Source: Bradyrhizobium sp. (lineage in GTDB: Bacteria; Pseudomonadota; Alphaproteobacteria; Rhizobiales; Xanthobacteraceae). Taken from it: DNA of 64,000 nucleotides. This document shows positions 1 to 8,767 of the stretch, piece by piece; the stretch's first letter is position 1, and every line of letters begins with the position of its first letter. The stretch spans positions 1-64,000 of the forward strand of contig NZ_JAURXB010000023.1 of NCBI RefSeq assembly GCF_030654605.1, in the 5' to 3' direction. Both the position numbers and the translations under genes were made by a program. Below the pieces are notes generated by a model. That model was not told the origin of the DNA and made no database searches. It was given only the letters and a program-made list of their open reading frames with translations.

Positions 1-1
1 C

Positions 2-253
2 GACGAGGCCGCCTCGCGGCCGGCCCGCGGCGGCGACGGCGTCTCGCCGATCATCATTACCTCGAACGATTTGGCCGGCGCCTGGGCCTTGCGTCCGGAC
101 GGCCAGCCGATGCTGCCGCTGACGCCGGGCGAACCGCGGCAACGCGAATTCGCCTTCCGCGCCGGCGTCAACATCGTGATGTACACGCTGACCGGTAACT
201 ACAAGGCCGACCAGGTGCACGCGCCGGCGCTGATCGAACGGCTCGGGCAATAG
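2..253 (+). CDS. DUF4159 domain protein, C-terminal fragment
   Basis: Only the last 83 codons lie in the window; the frame is open from the left edge. The tail reads as a typical DUF4159 C-terminus, with a GVNIVMYTLTGNYKADQVH stretch close to the end. In Rhizobiales this family follows MoxR ATPase, DUF58 and BatA-like genes in a membrane-protein cluster, and the full protein is usually above 900 residues with an N-terminal membrane segment. The stop is one base away from the next start, so the two genes are probably one operon. The biochemical role of the family is not established. The assignment rests on the recognisable C-terminal signature and the neighbour. Confidence 0.75.
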   Translation, partial: DEAASRPARGGDGVSPIIITSNDLAGAWALRPDGQPMLPLTPGEPRQREFAFRAGVNIVMYTLTGNYKADQVHAPALIERLGQ

Positions 254-254
254 C

Positions 255-2318
255 ATGCAATACGGTATCGCCTTCACCCCGCTCGTCCCCTCGCTGGTGC
301 TCTGGATCGCGCTGGCCGCCATCGCCGTGATCGCGGCGCTGCTGTTGCTCGCCCGCGCCCGCGGCGCCGCCGTGCGCGTTACCGCGCTGGCGCTGATCCT
401 GCTGGCGCTGGCCAATCCGTCGTTTACCCGCGAGGACCGCGAGCCGCTGTCGTCGGTCGCCGCCGTCGTGATCGACAGGAGCCCGAGCCAGAATTTCGGC
501 GAACGCACCGGCGAAACCGAAAGGGCGCGCGAGGCGCTGGTCGACAGCCTCAAGAAGATCAAGGGCGTCGAGGTCCGCGTCGTCGAGGCCGGGCAGGCCG
601 ACGGCGAAACCGACGGCACCAAGCTGTTCGGCGCGCTGTCGTCGGCGCTGTCGGACGTTCCGGTCGATCGCGTCGCCGGCGCCTTCCTGATCACCGACGG
701 CCGGGTGCACGACATTCCCGCCAATGCCGCCGCGGTCGGATTCCAGGCCCCCGTGCATGCCTTGATCACCGGCCGCAAGGACGAGCGCGACCGGCGCATC
801 GCGATCGCGGCCGCCCCGCGCTTCGGCATCGTCGGCCAGGCGCAGACCATCACCTACCGGCTCGACGACCAGGGCGTCAGCGGCGAGCGCGCCAGGATCG
901 TGGTGCGCCGCGACGGCGAGGTGATCAACGAGCGCACCGTCCTGAGCGGCCAGACCGTCAATATCGATGTCGACATCAAGCATGCCGGGCCGAACATCAT
1001 CGAGATCGAGGCCTCGCCGCTGCCCAACGAACTGACGCTGGTCAACAACCGCGCGGTGGTGGCGATCGACGGCGTGCGCGACAAATTGCGAGTGCTGCTG
1101 GTCTCCGGCGAGCCGCATTCCGGCGAGCGCACCTGGCGCAACCTCTTGAAATCCGACGCCAGCGTCGATCTCGTGCATTTCACGATTCTGCGTCCGCCGG
1201 AGAAGCAGGACGGCACGCCGATCAACGAACTCAGCCTGATCGCGTTTCCAACCCGTGAACTGTTCCAGCAGAAGATCAACGAATTCCAGCTGATCATTTT
1301 CGACCGCTACGCCCGCCAGGGCGTGCTGCCGATCCCCTATTTCGACAACATGGCGCGCTACGTGCGCGCCGGTGGCGCGGTGCTGGTGTCGGCAGGCCCG
1401 GATTATGCGTCGACCACCAGCATCTGGCGCACGCCGCTGGATTCGGTGCTGCCGGCAGAGCCGGTCGGCGTCTCCGAGAAGCCCTATTACGCGCATCTGA
1501 GCGACGCCGGTAAACGCCATCCGGTGACGCGCGGGCTGGAAGGCTCCGCCAGCGAACCGCCGCGCTGGAGCCGGTTCTTCCGCACCGTCGACACCCGCAA
1601 TGCCACCACCCCTCCGGTCATGACCGGCGCCGACGGCAAGCCGTTGTTGCTGCTGTCGCGGGTCGGCGAGGGCCGCGTCGCGCTTCTGCTGTCGGACCAT
1701 ATCTGGCTGTGGGCGCGCGGCTATGAGGGCGGCGGGCCGCATCTCGATTTGCTGCGACGAACCTCGCACTGGCTGATGAAACAGCCTGACCTGGACGAGG
1801 AAGCGCTGCGGCTTCAGATCAGCGGCAAGGACCTCGTGGTGCTGCGCCAGACCATGGCCGACAGCGTCCCGCCGGTGACGGTGACGTCACCCTCCGGCAC
1901 CACCCGCGAGCTGACGCTGAGCAGCAGCGAACCCGGCAGCTGGCGCTCGTCGATCCCGGCCAGCGAACTCGGCCTGTGGCAGGCCACCGACGGCACGCTG
2001 AAGGCGCTGATCAATGTCGGCCCGACCAACCCCAAGGAATTTTCCGAGGTCACTTCCACCACTGACATGCTCAAGCCGCTGGCGCAGGCCACCGGCGGCA
2101 ACGCACGGCGCCTGGTGGACGGCTCCAGCTTCGAGGTACCGCGCATCGTACCGGTACGCGCCTCCGGCATTTTCCGCGGCGATGGCTGGATGGGCGTCAA
2201 GATGCGCGATGCCAGCGTGGTGCGCGGCGTCGGCGTGCTGCCGATCTTCGCCGGCCTGATCGGCCTCTTGCTGCTGCTCGGCGCGTTTGCGGCGACGTGG
2301 CTGCGCGAGGGGCGCTGA
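255..2318 (+). CDS. Membrane protein with MIDAS-like and GATase-fold domains
   Basis: 687 residues. Two hydrophobic segments lie at about 8-33 and 39-56, and a third at about 655-683, so most of the protein faces one side of the membrane. After the second segment VVIDRSPSQ gives a DxSxS pattern like the metal-binding site of von Willebrand A domains. Residues about 270-400 (VLLVSGEPHSGERTWR through GGAVLVSAG) resemble the glutamine-amidotransferase-like fold found in this family, without a clear catalytic triad. It is the usual partner of the DUF4159 gene immediately upstream in MoxR-type clusters. Function is unknown; a role in envelope or chaperone-type assembly is inference from the cluster. 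Confidence 0.75.
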   Translation: MQYGIAFTPLVPSLVLWIALAAIAVIAALLLLARARGAAVRVTALALILLALANPSFTREDREPLSSVAAVVIDRSPSQNFGERTGETERAREALVDSLKKIKGVEVRVVEAGQADGETDGTKLFGALSSALSDVPVDRVAGAFLITDGRVHDIPANAAAVGFQAPVHALITGRKDERDRRIAIAAAPRFGIVGQAQTITYRLDDQGVSGERARIVVRRDGEVINERTVLSGQTVNIDVDIKHAGPNIIEIEASPLPNELTLVNNRAVVAIDGVRDKLRVLLVSGEPHSGERTWRNLLKSDASVDLVHFTILRPPEKQDGTPINELSLIAFPTRELFQQKINEFQLIIFDRYARQGVLPIPYFDNMARYVRAGGAVLVSAGPDYASTTSIWRTPLDSVLPAEPVGVSEKPYYAHLSDAGKRHPVTRGLEGSASEPPRWSRFFRTVDTRNATTPPVMTGADGKPLLLLSRVGEGRVALLLSDHIWLWARGYEGGGPHLDLLRRTSHWLMKQPDLDEEALRLQISGKDLVVLRQTMADSVPPVTVTSPSGTTRELTLSSSEPGSWRSSIPASELGLWQATDGTLKALINVGPTNPKEFSEVTSTTDMLKPLAQATGGNARRLVDGSSFEVPRIVPVRASGIFRGDGWMGVKMRDASVVRGVGVLPIFAGLIGLLLLLGAFAATWLREGR

Positions 2319-2393
2319 TCCGCGCTCGCTCGCCGGCCGTTGCGCAAATCACACGCACCTGGCGAATTCGTCCCATGGGCGGTTCGACCACGG

Positions 2394-2432
2394 TTGACAC
2401 CCGCCCGATGACCGGATGTTATAACATAACAT
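2394..2432 (+). promoter_or_regulatory. Predicted promoter with Zur-type operator
   Basis: TTGACA at 2394-2399 is followed after 17 bases by TGTTAT (2417-2422), a plausible -35/-10 pair. ATGTTATAACATAACAT at 2416-2432 is a perfect 7-bp inverted repeat with a 3-base spacer that covers the -10 box. The ATGTTAT/ATAACAT arms resemble the AT-rich Zur (zinc uptake regulator) boxes of Rhizobiales, and the downstream receptor is ZnuD-like. Repression by zinc-loaded Zur is inference. Mur or another Fur-family protein is the alternative. Confidence 0.7.
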
Positions 2433-2480
2433 TTGGCGGGTCGGGATGTCCCGGCCGTTCGATGTGGGGCGCCTGTCGGC

Positions 2481-2894
2481 ATGAAGTGGTTTCGCGCGAA
2501 CATCAAACACGGGGCTCTGCTGGCGCTGTTGGCGCTGGCGCTGCAGTTTGGGCTGTCGTTCGGGCATTTCCACGCGGGCGCCGCGCAGGCGGCGGCCTTG
2601 GCCGTTCAATCGGTCGCCTCGCAGTCCGATATTTCCGCCGCACTCGCCACGGCCGACGCCGTCGATCCGTCTGCCTCGCTGCCGGCGTCCCATGACGATT
2701 CCGACCGGCACCCGGGCGAAGACTGCGCCATCTGCGCCGTCATCGCGCTGGCGCGCACGGTGTTGTTCTCAACGCCGCCGGTATTGCTGCTGCCGCAAGC
2801 CGAAGCATTTCGATATCGCGTCACCGACGCCGCGTTCGTCGATCTGAACCCGGTCGGCATCGCTTTCCAGCCTCGCGCTCCCCCCGCCTCCTGA
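2481..2894 (+). CDS. DUF2946 family small protein, zinc-module partner
   Basis: 137 residues starting at MKWFRANIKHG. The upstream in-frame start (2433) would lie on top of the operator, so the later ATG is preferred. A hydrophobic segment at about 10-27 followed by HFHAG suggests a signal anchor. The middle carries HDDSDRHPGEDCAICAV, with two histidines and a CxxC that could hold a metal, as in other DUF2946 proteins. It is the first gene after the Zur-type operator and precedes a ZnuD-like receptor. A role in zinc or other metal handling is inference from residues and context; no enzymatic motif is visible. Confidence 0.7.
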   Translation: MKWFRANIKHGALLALLALALQFGLSFGHFHAGAAQAAALAVQSVASQSDISAALATADAVDPSASLPASHDDSDRHPGEDCAICAVIALARTVLFSTPPVLLLPQAEAFRYRVTDAAFVDLNPVGIAFQPRAPPAS

Positions 2895-3051
2895 CATCGA
2901 TGGCTTGATGCTCCCTGAAGGGATCGCCGCGTCGTCAGCGGCCGATTCTGCCGGGATAATTCGAAATCGGTCCGTCGCACATCGACGGCAGGCGCTTTCC
3001 GAATTCGTCAACGAGAACGAATCCGGTCGCGGCTCTCTCAGGATCTGGACA

Positions 3052-5448
3052 ATGATATTCCCAACAAGACGAGCATTCCACGCCAGTGGAGCAAGCTGGC
3101 TATTCCTGTGCGCGATGGGCAGCGGCGCGATGGCGCAGGACGCAACGCCAGCGCGGCCCGCCACGCAGCTGCCGGAAATCACGGTGACCGCGCCGAGCCC
3201 GATTCAGCGGCGGAATACCACCCCGTCGCGAACGCCTTCGCGGGTCGCGCGCGCTGCCCCCAATCGCGAGCCGGCGCCGCCAGCGCAACCGGTGCCCGCC
3301 GCCACCGCGCCCCAACAGGGCGTCCTGCCCATCGTCACCGATCAGTTCGCCACGGTTACGGTGGTGCCGAACGAGGAAATCCGCCGCTCCGGCGGCGCCA
3401 CGCTCGGCGATCTCCTGTCTTCCAAGCCGGGCATTACCGGCTCCAGCTTTGCGCCGGGCGCGTCGAGCCGGCCGATCATCCGGGGGCTCGACGTCAATCG
3501 CGTCGGCATCGTCGAAAACGGCATTGGCAGCAACGGCGCTTCGGATCTCGGCGAGGATCATTTCGTCCCGATCGACCCGCTCGCGACCAACCAGATCGAA
3601 GTGATCCGCGGACCCGCGACCATGCGCTATGGATCGAGCGCGATCGGCGGCGTCGTCAGTGCTTCCAACAACCGGATTCCCGATGCCCTGCCCTCCTGCG
3701 CGGCGGCGCCGTTCCAGAGCTACGGCCTCCCCGCCAAGGACCCACTCAAGGCGCCGCTCGCCAATGTACAGTCGCCGTCGTGCGTGACCGTGGAAACGCG
3801 AACGGCGGTCAGCTCGGTCGATCGCGGCGTCGAAGGCGGCATCCTGCTCGATGCCGGCGCCGGCAATTTCGCCGTGCATGCCGACGCCTATGGCCGCAAG
3901 GGCAGCGATTACAGCATTCCGGGCTACCCGTATCTGTTCGACCAGACCCGGCCCGTCAACGGCCGCCAGCCCAACTCGGCTTCGCAGGCGGCCGGCGGGT
4001 CGATCGGCGGCTCCTACATCTTCGACGGCGGTTTTGTCGGCGCTGCGATCACGCAGAACGATACGATCTATCGCATCCCCGGAATCGACGGCGCCGATCA
4101 CCAAACCCGGATCGACGCGCGCCAGACCAAGATCACGGCCAAGGGCGAGTATCGGCCCGATGCCGCGGCGATCGAGGCGATCCGCTTCTGGGCCGGCGCC
4201 ACCGATTACAAGCACAACGAGATCGGCCTCGCTGACATCGCCGATCCGACGACCCTTGGCGTGCGGCAGAGCTTCACCAACAAGGAGCAGGAAGGCCGCG
4301 TCGAGATGCAGCTGATGCCGTTCAACGCGCGCTTTGCGACGGTAACCACCGCACTCGGCCTGCAGGCAAGCCATCAGGAACTGACCGCGCCAAGCCCCGA
4401 CGATCCGACCTCGCCGCTCAACGGCCTGTTCGATCCCAACAAAAACACCAAGGTCGCCGGCTACGTGTTCAACGAGCTGAAATTCACCGACACCACCAAG
4501 GCGCAGATCGCCGGTCGCATCGAGCGCGTCAACCTCACGGGAACGACGCCCGCATTCATTCCCGAACTGTTCGACCTCGCCGCAAACCCCGGCGATATCG
4601 GCCCGCCGACGGCGCGCAACCTGTCCTTTACGCCGAAAAGCGGAAGCATCGGCCTGATCCAGAACCTTCCAGCCGGCCTCGTTGCCAGCATCACCGGCCA
4701 ATATGTCGAACGCGCGCCGAAGCCGGCCGAACTGTTTTCGCGTGGCGGACACGATGCGACCGTGACCTTCGACATCGGCAATCCCAATCTCGGCATCGAG
4801 ACCGCCAAATCCGTCGAGATCGGGTTGCGGCGGGCAACCGGACCGCTGCGGTTCGAAGCCACCGCCTTCTACACGCAGTTCAGCGGCTTCATCTACCGGC
4901 GCCTGACCGGCAACACGTGCGAGGACGTCGCCTGCGTCGGTCCAGCGGATCCGGCTTCTCCCCTGGAGCTCAATCAGGCGATCTATTCCCAGCGCGACGC
5001 CACCTTCCGCGGCGCCGAATTCCAGAGCCAGCTCGATGTCGGCCAGTTCCACGGCGGCATCTGGGGCATCGAAAGCCAGTTCGACGTCGTCCGCGCCACC
5101 TTCTCCGACGGCAGCAACGTTCCCAGGATTCCGCCGGTGCGCGCCGGCGTCGGCGTGTTCTGGCGCGATGCGAACTGGCTGGCGCGGATCAACTATCTGC
5201 ACGCCTTCGCGCAGAACCATATCGCCGTGATCGGTGAAACCCCGACCGCGGGCTATAATCTCCTGAAGGCGGAAATCAGCTACAAGACCAAACTCGATGC
5301 GAGCTGGTTCGGCGCCCGCGAAATGATGGTGGGTCTGGTCGGCAACAACCTGCTGAACGAGAACATGCGCAATTCGGTATCGTACAACAAGGATGAGGTG
5401 TTGATGCCGGGGATCGGGGTAAGAGCGTTCGCGAATTTGAAGTTCTGA
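3052..5448 (+). CDS. znuD: TonB-dependent outer-membrane receptor, ZnuD-like
   Basis: 798 residues from the ATG giving MIFPTRRAFHAS, which starts a good signal peptide (cleavage likely after AMA near residue 27). An in-frame ATG 49 codons earlier would put a charged stretch ahead of it. LPEITVTAP follows as a TonB-box-like element, then a proline-rich linker and a plug domain. The plug has RPIIRGLDVNRVGIVENGI, then EDHFVPIDPL and IEVIRGPATMRYGSSAIGGV followed by NNRIP, which is the pattern of ZnuD zinc/haem receptors. The chain ends in Phe, as outer-membrane barrels do. With the Zur-type operator and DUF2946 partner upstream, zinc uptake is the best reading. Other metal chelates remain possible. 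Confidence 0.82.
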   Translation: MIFPTRRAFHASGASWLFLCAMGSGAMAQDATPARPATQLPEITVTAPSPIQRRNTTPSRTPSRVARAAPNREPAPPAQPVPAATAPQQGVLPIVTDQFATVTVVPNEEIRRSGGATLGDLLSSKPGITGSSFAPGASSRPIIRGLDVNRVGIVENGIGSNGASDLGEDHFVPIDPLATNQIEVIRGPATMRYGSSAIGGVVSASNNRIPDALPSCAAAPFQSYGLPAKDPLKAPLANVQSPSCVTVETRTAVSSVDRGVEGGILLDAGAGNFAVHADAYGRKGSDYSIPGYPYLFDQTRPVNGRQPNSASQAAGGSIGGSYIFDGGFVGAAITQNDTIYRIPGIDGADHQTRIDARQTKITAKGEYRPDAAAIEAIRFWAGATDYKHNEIGLADIADPTTLGVRQSFTNKEQEGRVEMQLMPFNARFATVTTALGLQASHQELTAPSPDDPTSPLNGLFDPNKNTKVAGYVFNELKFTDTTKAQIAGRIERVNLTGTTPAFIPELFDLAANPGDIGPPTARNLSFTPKSGSIGLIQNLPAGLVASITGQYVERAPKPAELFSRGGHDATVTFDIGNPNLGIETAKSVEIGLRRATGPLRFEATAFYTQFSGFIYRRLTGNTCEDVACVGPADPASPLELNQAIYSQRDATFRGAEFQSQLDVGQFHGGIWGIESQFDVVRATFSDGSNVPRIPPVRAGVGVFWRDANWLARINYLHAFAQNHIAVIGETPTAGYNLLKAEISYKTKLDASWFGAREMMVGLVGNNLLNENMRNSVSYNKDEVLMPGIGVRAFANLKF

Positions 5449-5456
5449 CCAAACTC

Positions 5457-5593
5457 CATCAACGTCATTGCGAGGAGCCCTTGCGACGAAGCAATCCATG
5501 TCGCCTTACAGAGAAAGTAAGAATGGATTGCTTCGCGGAGCCTGTCATCGGGCGCGCATTCGCGCGACCCGTTGGCTCGCAATGATGTTGATG
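5457..5593. repeat. Dispersed palindromic repeat, family A, copy 1
   Basis: Imperfect inverted repeat. CATCAACGTCATTGCGAG on the left is matched by its near-complement CTCGCAATGATGTTGATG on the right, and GCAATCCAT/ATGGATTGC sits inside. Three further copies occur in this window (29819, 50481, 54392). This copy is the longest, with extra sequence in the right arm. It lies between convergent genes and may fold as a terminator. No open frame is seen in it. Confidence 0.85.
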
Positions 5594-5642
5594 GGTCAGT
5601 CTTGTAGCCTGCTACAGGTCACTCTCGGTAAGCGCGAGCGAG

Positions 5643-6155
5643 CTACCGGGCCAGGCTCCAGTCCGGGCGGATTGCGCCGGAGACATCGGTGGACGCGCCA
5701 TCGACGAGCTCGGCCACGAGCAGGCGGCTGTAGTCGACCGGGCCGGGCATGGTCATCCGTCCCTTCGGAACCGGCTTGAAGCCGACGCGGCTGTAATAGG
5801 CTTCGTCGCCGACCAGCAGTACGAGACGATGCCCCCTGGCTTTGGCGTCGTTCAGCGCGCGATCCAGCAGCTTGCGGCCGACGCCGCGGCTGCGGAACGG
5901 CGGTTCGACCGTGAGCGGCCCCAGCAGCAATGCCCTGGTATCGCCGACGCAGATCGGCAGTTGCCGCACCGAGCCGACCAGCAGCGTGCCGATCCGGGCG
6001 GTGAAGGACAGGTCGAGCAAATGATCGACATGCTCGCGCAACCGGTAGGCGCTCAGCGCGAAGCGGCCGGGCCCAAAGGTGCGCTGGTGCAGGCGTTCGA
6101 TCGGCAGCGCGTCGCTGGGGGTCTCGGCCAATATGGTCAGTGAGAGGTCGCTCAT
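5643..6155 (-). CDS. GNAT family N-acetyltransferase
   Basis: 170 residues. The acetyl-CoA site is visible as PPFRSRGVGRKLLDRAL, the R/QxxGxG/A loop of GNAT enzymes, followed by LVLLVGDEAYYSRVGFKPV, the beta-bulge and YYxrxGF segment typical of small-molecule acetyltransferases. Length is standard for a single-domain GNAT. It is a cytosolic enzyme; the acceptor substrate cannot be read from sequence. It stands alone between a repeat and a glycosyltransferase on the same strand 69 bases upstream, so it may share that transcript. Confidence 0.85.
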   Translation of the reverse strand: MSDLSLTILAETPSDALPIERLHQRTFGPGRFALSAYRLREHVDHLLDLSFTARIGTLLVGSVRQLPICVGDTRALLLGPLTVEPPFRSRGVGRKLLDRALNDAKARGHRLVLLVGDEAYYSRVGFKPVPKGRMTMPGPVDYSRLLVAELVDGASTDVSGAIRPDWSLAR

Positions 6156-6224
6156 GCTGGGGCGCGGGATAGCATCTGGCGGACGCGCGGTCCATCGGCC
6201 ATCCCAGGTAAATTCCCGACCGTA

Positions 6225-7160
6225 TCAGCTCCTGTTGACGGGTCCCTGGGACAAATAGGCCAGCAGCTTCATCTCACGCCGTCCGCGCGTCACCGTATCG
6301 AGCACCAGCCCCGACGACACCGACAGCACCGCCAGGATCATCAGGCCCATCGACAGCACCGCCGTCGGCAGCCGTGGCACGAGGCCTTCCTCGAGATAGG
6401 TGACGACGACGGGGATCGCGAGGCCGATCGAAACCAGCGTCAGGAAAATTCCGATGGCGGTGAAAAAACGCAGCGGCTTTTCCGAGCGGTAGAGTTTCAG
6501 GATGGTGCCGAGGATGCGAAATCCGTCGCGCCAGGTGTTGAGCTTGCTGAACGATCCCTCCGGCCGGGCGTAATAGGGCGTCTCGATCTCGGCGACCGGC
6601 AGCGCCAGCTCGAGGGCGTGCACGCTGAGCTCGGTCTCGATTTCAAAACCGTCCGACAACACCGGGAAGGATTTGACGAAGCGCCGCGAGAACACCCGAT
6701 AACCGGAAAGAATATCCTTGAAGGCCTGGCCGAACACCGCGGAGAGAAAGTTGGTCAGCATCCAGTTGCCGGTGCGATGGCCGGGCCGGTAGGCGGCCAC
6801 AGACTGGTCGACGCGAAAACCGACTACCATGTCGAGATGATCCGACAGCAGCATCTCGATCATGCGCGGCGCGCTGGCGGCGTCGTAGGTCGCATCGCCG
6901 TCGACCAGCAGGTAGATGTCGGCATCGACATCGGCGAACATCCGCCGCACCACATGGCCCTTGCCCTGGCGGCGTTCGCTGCGCACCTCGGCGCCCGCCT
7001 CGCGCGCCACCGCTTCGGTCCGGTCCGACGAATTGTTGTCGTAGACGAAGATTTGGGCCTGGGGCAGGGCTTTGCGAAAGTCCGCGATCACGGTTGCGAC
7101 CGCGGCTTCCTCGTTGAAGCACGGCACCAGAACCGCAATCCGCATCGTCGGTGTGATCAT
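6225..7160 (-). CDS. Family 2 glycosyltransferase with two C-terminal membrane helices
   Basis: 311 residues. The GT-A domain opens with AVLVPCFNEEAAVATVI and FVYDNNSSDRT, and the metal-binding DxD appears in LLVDGDATYD. Two hydrophobic segments near residues 235-260 and 270-292 anchor it, the architecture of GtrB/DPM1-like polyprenyl-phosphate sugar transferases. It would transfer a sugar from a nucleotide donor to a lipid carrier at the inner membrane. The sugar cannot be told. A polyprenyl-sugar-dependent transferase fragment lies at the far right of the window, but nothing links the two genes directly. Confidence 0.83.
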   Translation of the reverse strand: MITPTMRIAVLVPCFNEEAAVATVIADFRKALPQAQIFVYDNNSSDRTEAVAREAGAEVRSERRQGKGHVVRRMFADVDADIYLLVDGDATYDAASAPRMIEMLLSDHLDMVVGFRVDQSVAAYRPGHRTGNWMLTNFLSAVFGQAFKDILSGYRVFSRRFVKSFPVLSDGFEIETELSVHALELALPVAEIETPYYARPEGSFSKLNTWRDGFRILGTILKLYRSEKPLRFFTAIGIFLTLVSIGLAIPVVVTYLEEGLVPRLPTAVLSMGLMILAVLSVSSGLVLDTVTRGRREMKLLAYLSQGPVNRS

Positions 7161-7225
7161 CGCCAGGCTATCAGCCGAATCAGGTTTGTCATGAGGTCGC
7201 GCACGCTTTTACCGGTTGCCGCCCG

Positions 7226-7726
7226 CTAGCGCCATGTCGCGGTCGGCTCCCTGCCCCCGAGCACCTCCGCGATCCGCAGGCGGGTGCCCCGGGTGGTGTC
7301 CTCCGGCAAGGCTGTCGCGTCGAAGAAGCCGCAGGCGACGATCTCATGGTTGGCCTCGGGCAGCCGGTCCTGCCGGAATTGCCTGATCACATAGACCGCG
7401 ACGTGGTCGCGGCGGGAAACATGGCTGTTGAGAAACAGTCCATGCAGCAACGGATCGCCGGCAAGCTCGATCCGCCCCTCCTCCGCCAGTTCGCGGCGCA
7501 GCGCCTCGCGAAAGGTTTCGCCGACCTCGACGCCGCCGCCCGGCAGATGCCAGCCCGAGACGTAGCTGTGCTTGACCAGAAATACCCTGTCATCGCCGTC
7601 CAGCACCACGGCGCGGACCCCCAGCGTCATGCCGCGGGCGAACCGCCAATAGAGATGAAAAACCCGCCGCAGCACCGGCTCAAGCGTGGTTCGCAGCTTC
7701 TGCAGGTTCATCGCCATCGAACTCAT
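7226..7726 (-). CDS. NUDIX hydrolase
   Basis: 166 residues from MSSMAMNLQKL. Longer readings run into the oppositely oriented phosphatase gene and look non-coding. The Nudix box is GGGVEVGETFREALRRELAEE followed by GRI. The metal-binding E and REL-EE residues are in place, but the Gly expected two residues after the EE pair is Arg, with Gly just before it. PGGG with an upstream SGWHLP matches pyrophosphohydrolases that act on nucleoside diphosphate derivatives. The substrate is unknown. It is transcribed away from the metallophosphatase, leaving about 140 bases between the two starts. Confidence 0.85.
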   Translation of the reverse strand: MSSMAMNLQKLRTTLEPVLRRVFHLYWRFARGMTLGVRAVVLDGDDRVFLVKHSYVSGWHLPGGGVEVGETFREALRRELAEEGRIELAGDPLLHGLFLNSHVSRRDHVAVYVIRQFRQDRLPEANHEIVACGFFDATALPEDTTRGTRLRIAEVLGGREPTATWR

Positions 7727-7868
7727 ATCCTGACATCGCGTTTGATCCTTGATTGATCCTTGCGCCGCGCCAGCCGGCTTGCCAATACTTTGGAGGGATT
7801 TCCAGGGGATATCACGAGATGATCGCGCGGCGGCTCCGTCCCGCAGGCAACCGAAGCGAACCGGGCTG

Positions 7869-8756
7869 ATGGCGGCATTCACGCTGGCGCATCTGTCGGA
7901 TCCGCACTTGCCGCCGATGCCCGCGGCAGGGTGGCGCGATCTCATGGGCAAGCGCGCACTCGGCTATCTCAACTGGACGCGCAACCGGCACAAGATCCAC
8001 CGGCGCGAGGTGCTGGATGCGCTGGTGTCGGACCTGCAGGCGCAGGCGCCGGACCAGATCGCGGTCACCGGCGACCTCGTCAATCTGGCGCTGGACGCCG
8101 AGTTCGCGCCGGCGCGGGCCTGGCTGGAAAGCGTCGGTGCGGCGGATCGCGTTACGGTGATCCCCGGCAATCACGACGCCTATGTTCGCGCCACCCGGCA
8201 CCGCATTGCGGAGGCCTGGGGAGATTATCTCCGCGGCGACGAGCCTGATGGCGATATCGCCTTTCCGCTGCTGCGCCGGCGCGGTCCGCTGGCGCTGATC
8301 AGCGCGTCGTCGGCGGTCCCGACACCGCCCTTGATGGCGACCGGATGGCTCGGGCGCGGGCAGCTCGACAGGCTGGAGCGCATGCTGGCGGGGCTCGCCG
8401 CTGCCCAGGCGTTCCGCGTGCTGCTGATCCATCATCCGCTGCGTTCGGATTCCCGCATCAAGCGGCTGACCGATTCGGCTGATCTGATCGCGCTGTTGCA
8501 ACGGCACGGCGTCGAACTGGTCCTGCACGGGCACGATCACGTTCACTCCACGATCTGGATCGACGGGCCGCGCGGGAAAATCCCTGTCGTCGGCGTGCCG
8601 TCGGCCTCCGCCATGGCCCATGGCCGCTATCCGGCGGCGGCCTATAATCTGTTTTCGATCGAACGCGAGGGCGATGCGTGGCGGTGCGAACAGACCGTGC
8701 GGGGGGTGGACGATGCGCTGCGCGTTCGCGAGGTAAGGCGAGCACGGCTGTCATAG
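7869..8756 (+). CDS. Metallophosphoesterase (CpdA-like family)
   Basis: 295 residues from MAAFTLAHLSDPHL; a 40-codon in-frame upstream extension lacks family similarity. All binuclear metal motifs of calcineurin-like phosphatases are present in order: SDPH, TGDLVN, GNHD, IHHP and HGHDHVH. The GNHDA and GHDH spacing resembles the class III cyclic nucleotide phosphodiesterase group (CpdA, Rv0805). No signal peptide is evident, so it is probably cytosolic. A cyclic nucleotide or phosphodiester substrate is an inference from the family. Confidence 0.85.
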   Translation: MAAFTLAHLSDPHLPPMPAAGWRDLMGKRALGYLNWTRNRHKIHRREVLDALVSDLQAQAPDQIAVTGDLVNLALDAEFAPARAWLESVGAADRVTVIPGNHDAYVRATRHRIAEAWGDYLRGDEPDGDIAFPLLRRRGPLALISASSAVPTPPLMATGWLGRGQLDRLERMLAGLAAAQAFRVLLIHHPLRSDSRIKRLTDSADLIALLQRHGVELVLHGHDHVHSTIWIDGPRGKIPVVGVPSASAMAHGRYPAAAYNLFSIEREGDAWRCEQTVRGVDDALRVREVRRARLS

Positions 8757-8767
8757 CGACCAGCGCG

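Noticed and set aside
168..1769. Open frame of 533 codons opposite the GATase-fold membrane protein
   Set aside because: Antisense shadow, no family match.
2433..2480. Earlier start for the DUF2946 protein
   Set aside because: Begins directly after the operator and before any likely transcription start plus ribosome site; the signal-like segment fits the later ATG.
3100..5499. Open frame of 799 codons antisense to the ZnuD-like receptor
   Set aside because: It mirrors the GC-rich codon pattern of the receptor gene, has no recognisable domain and starts and ends without regulatory signals.
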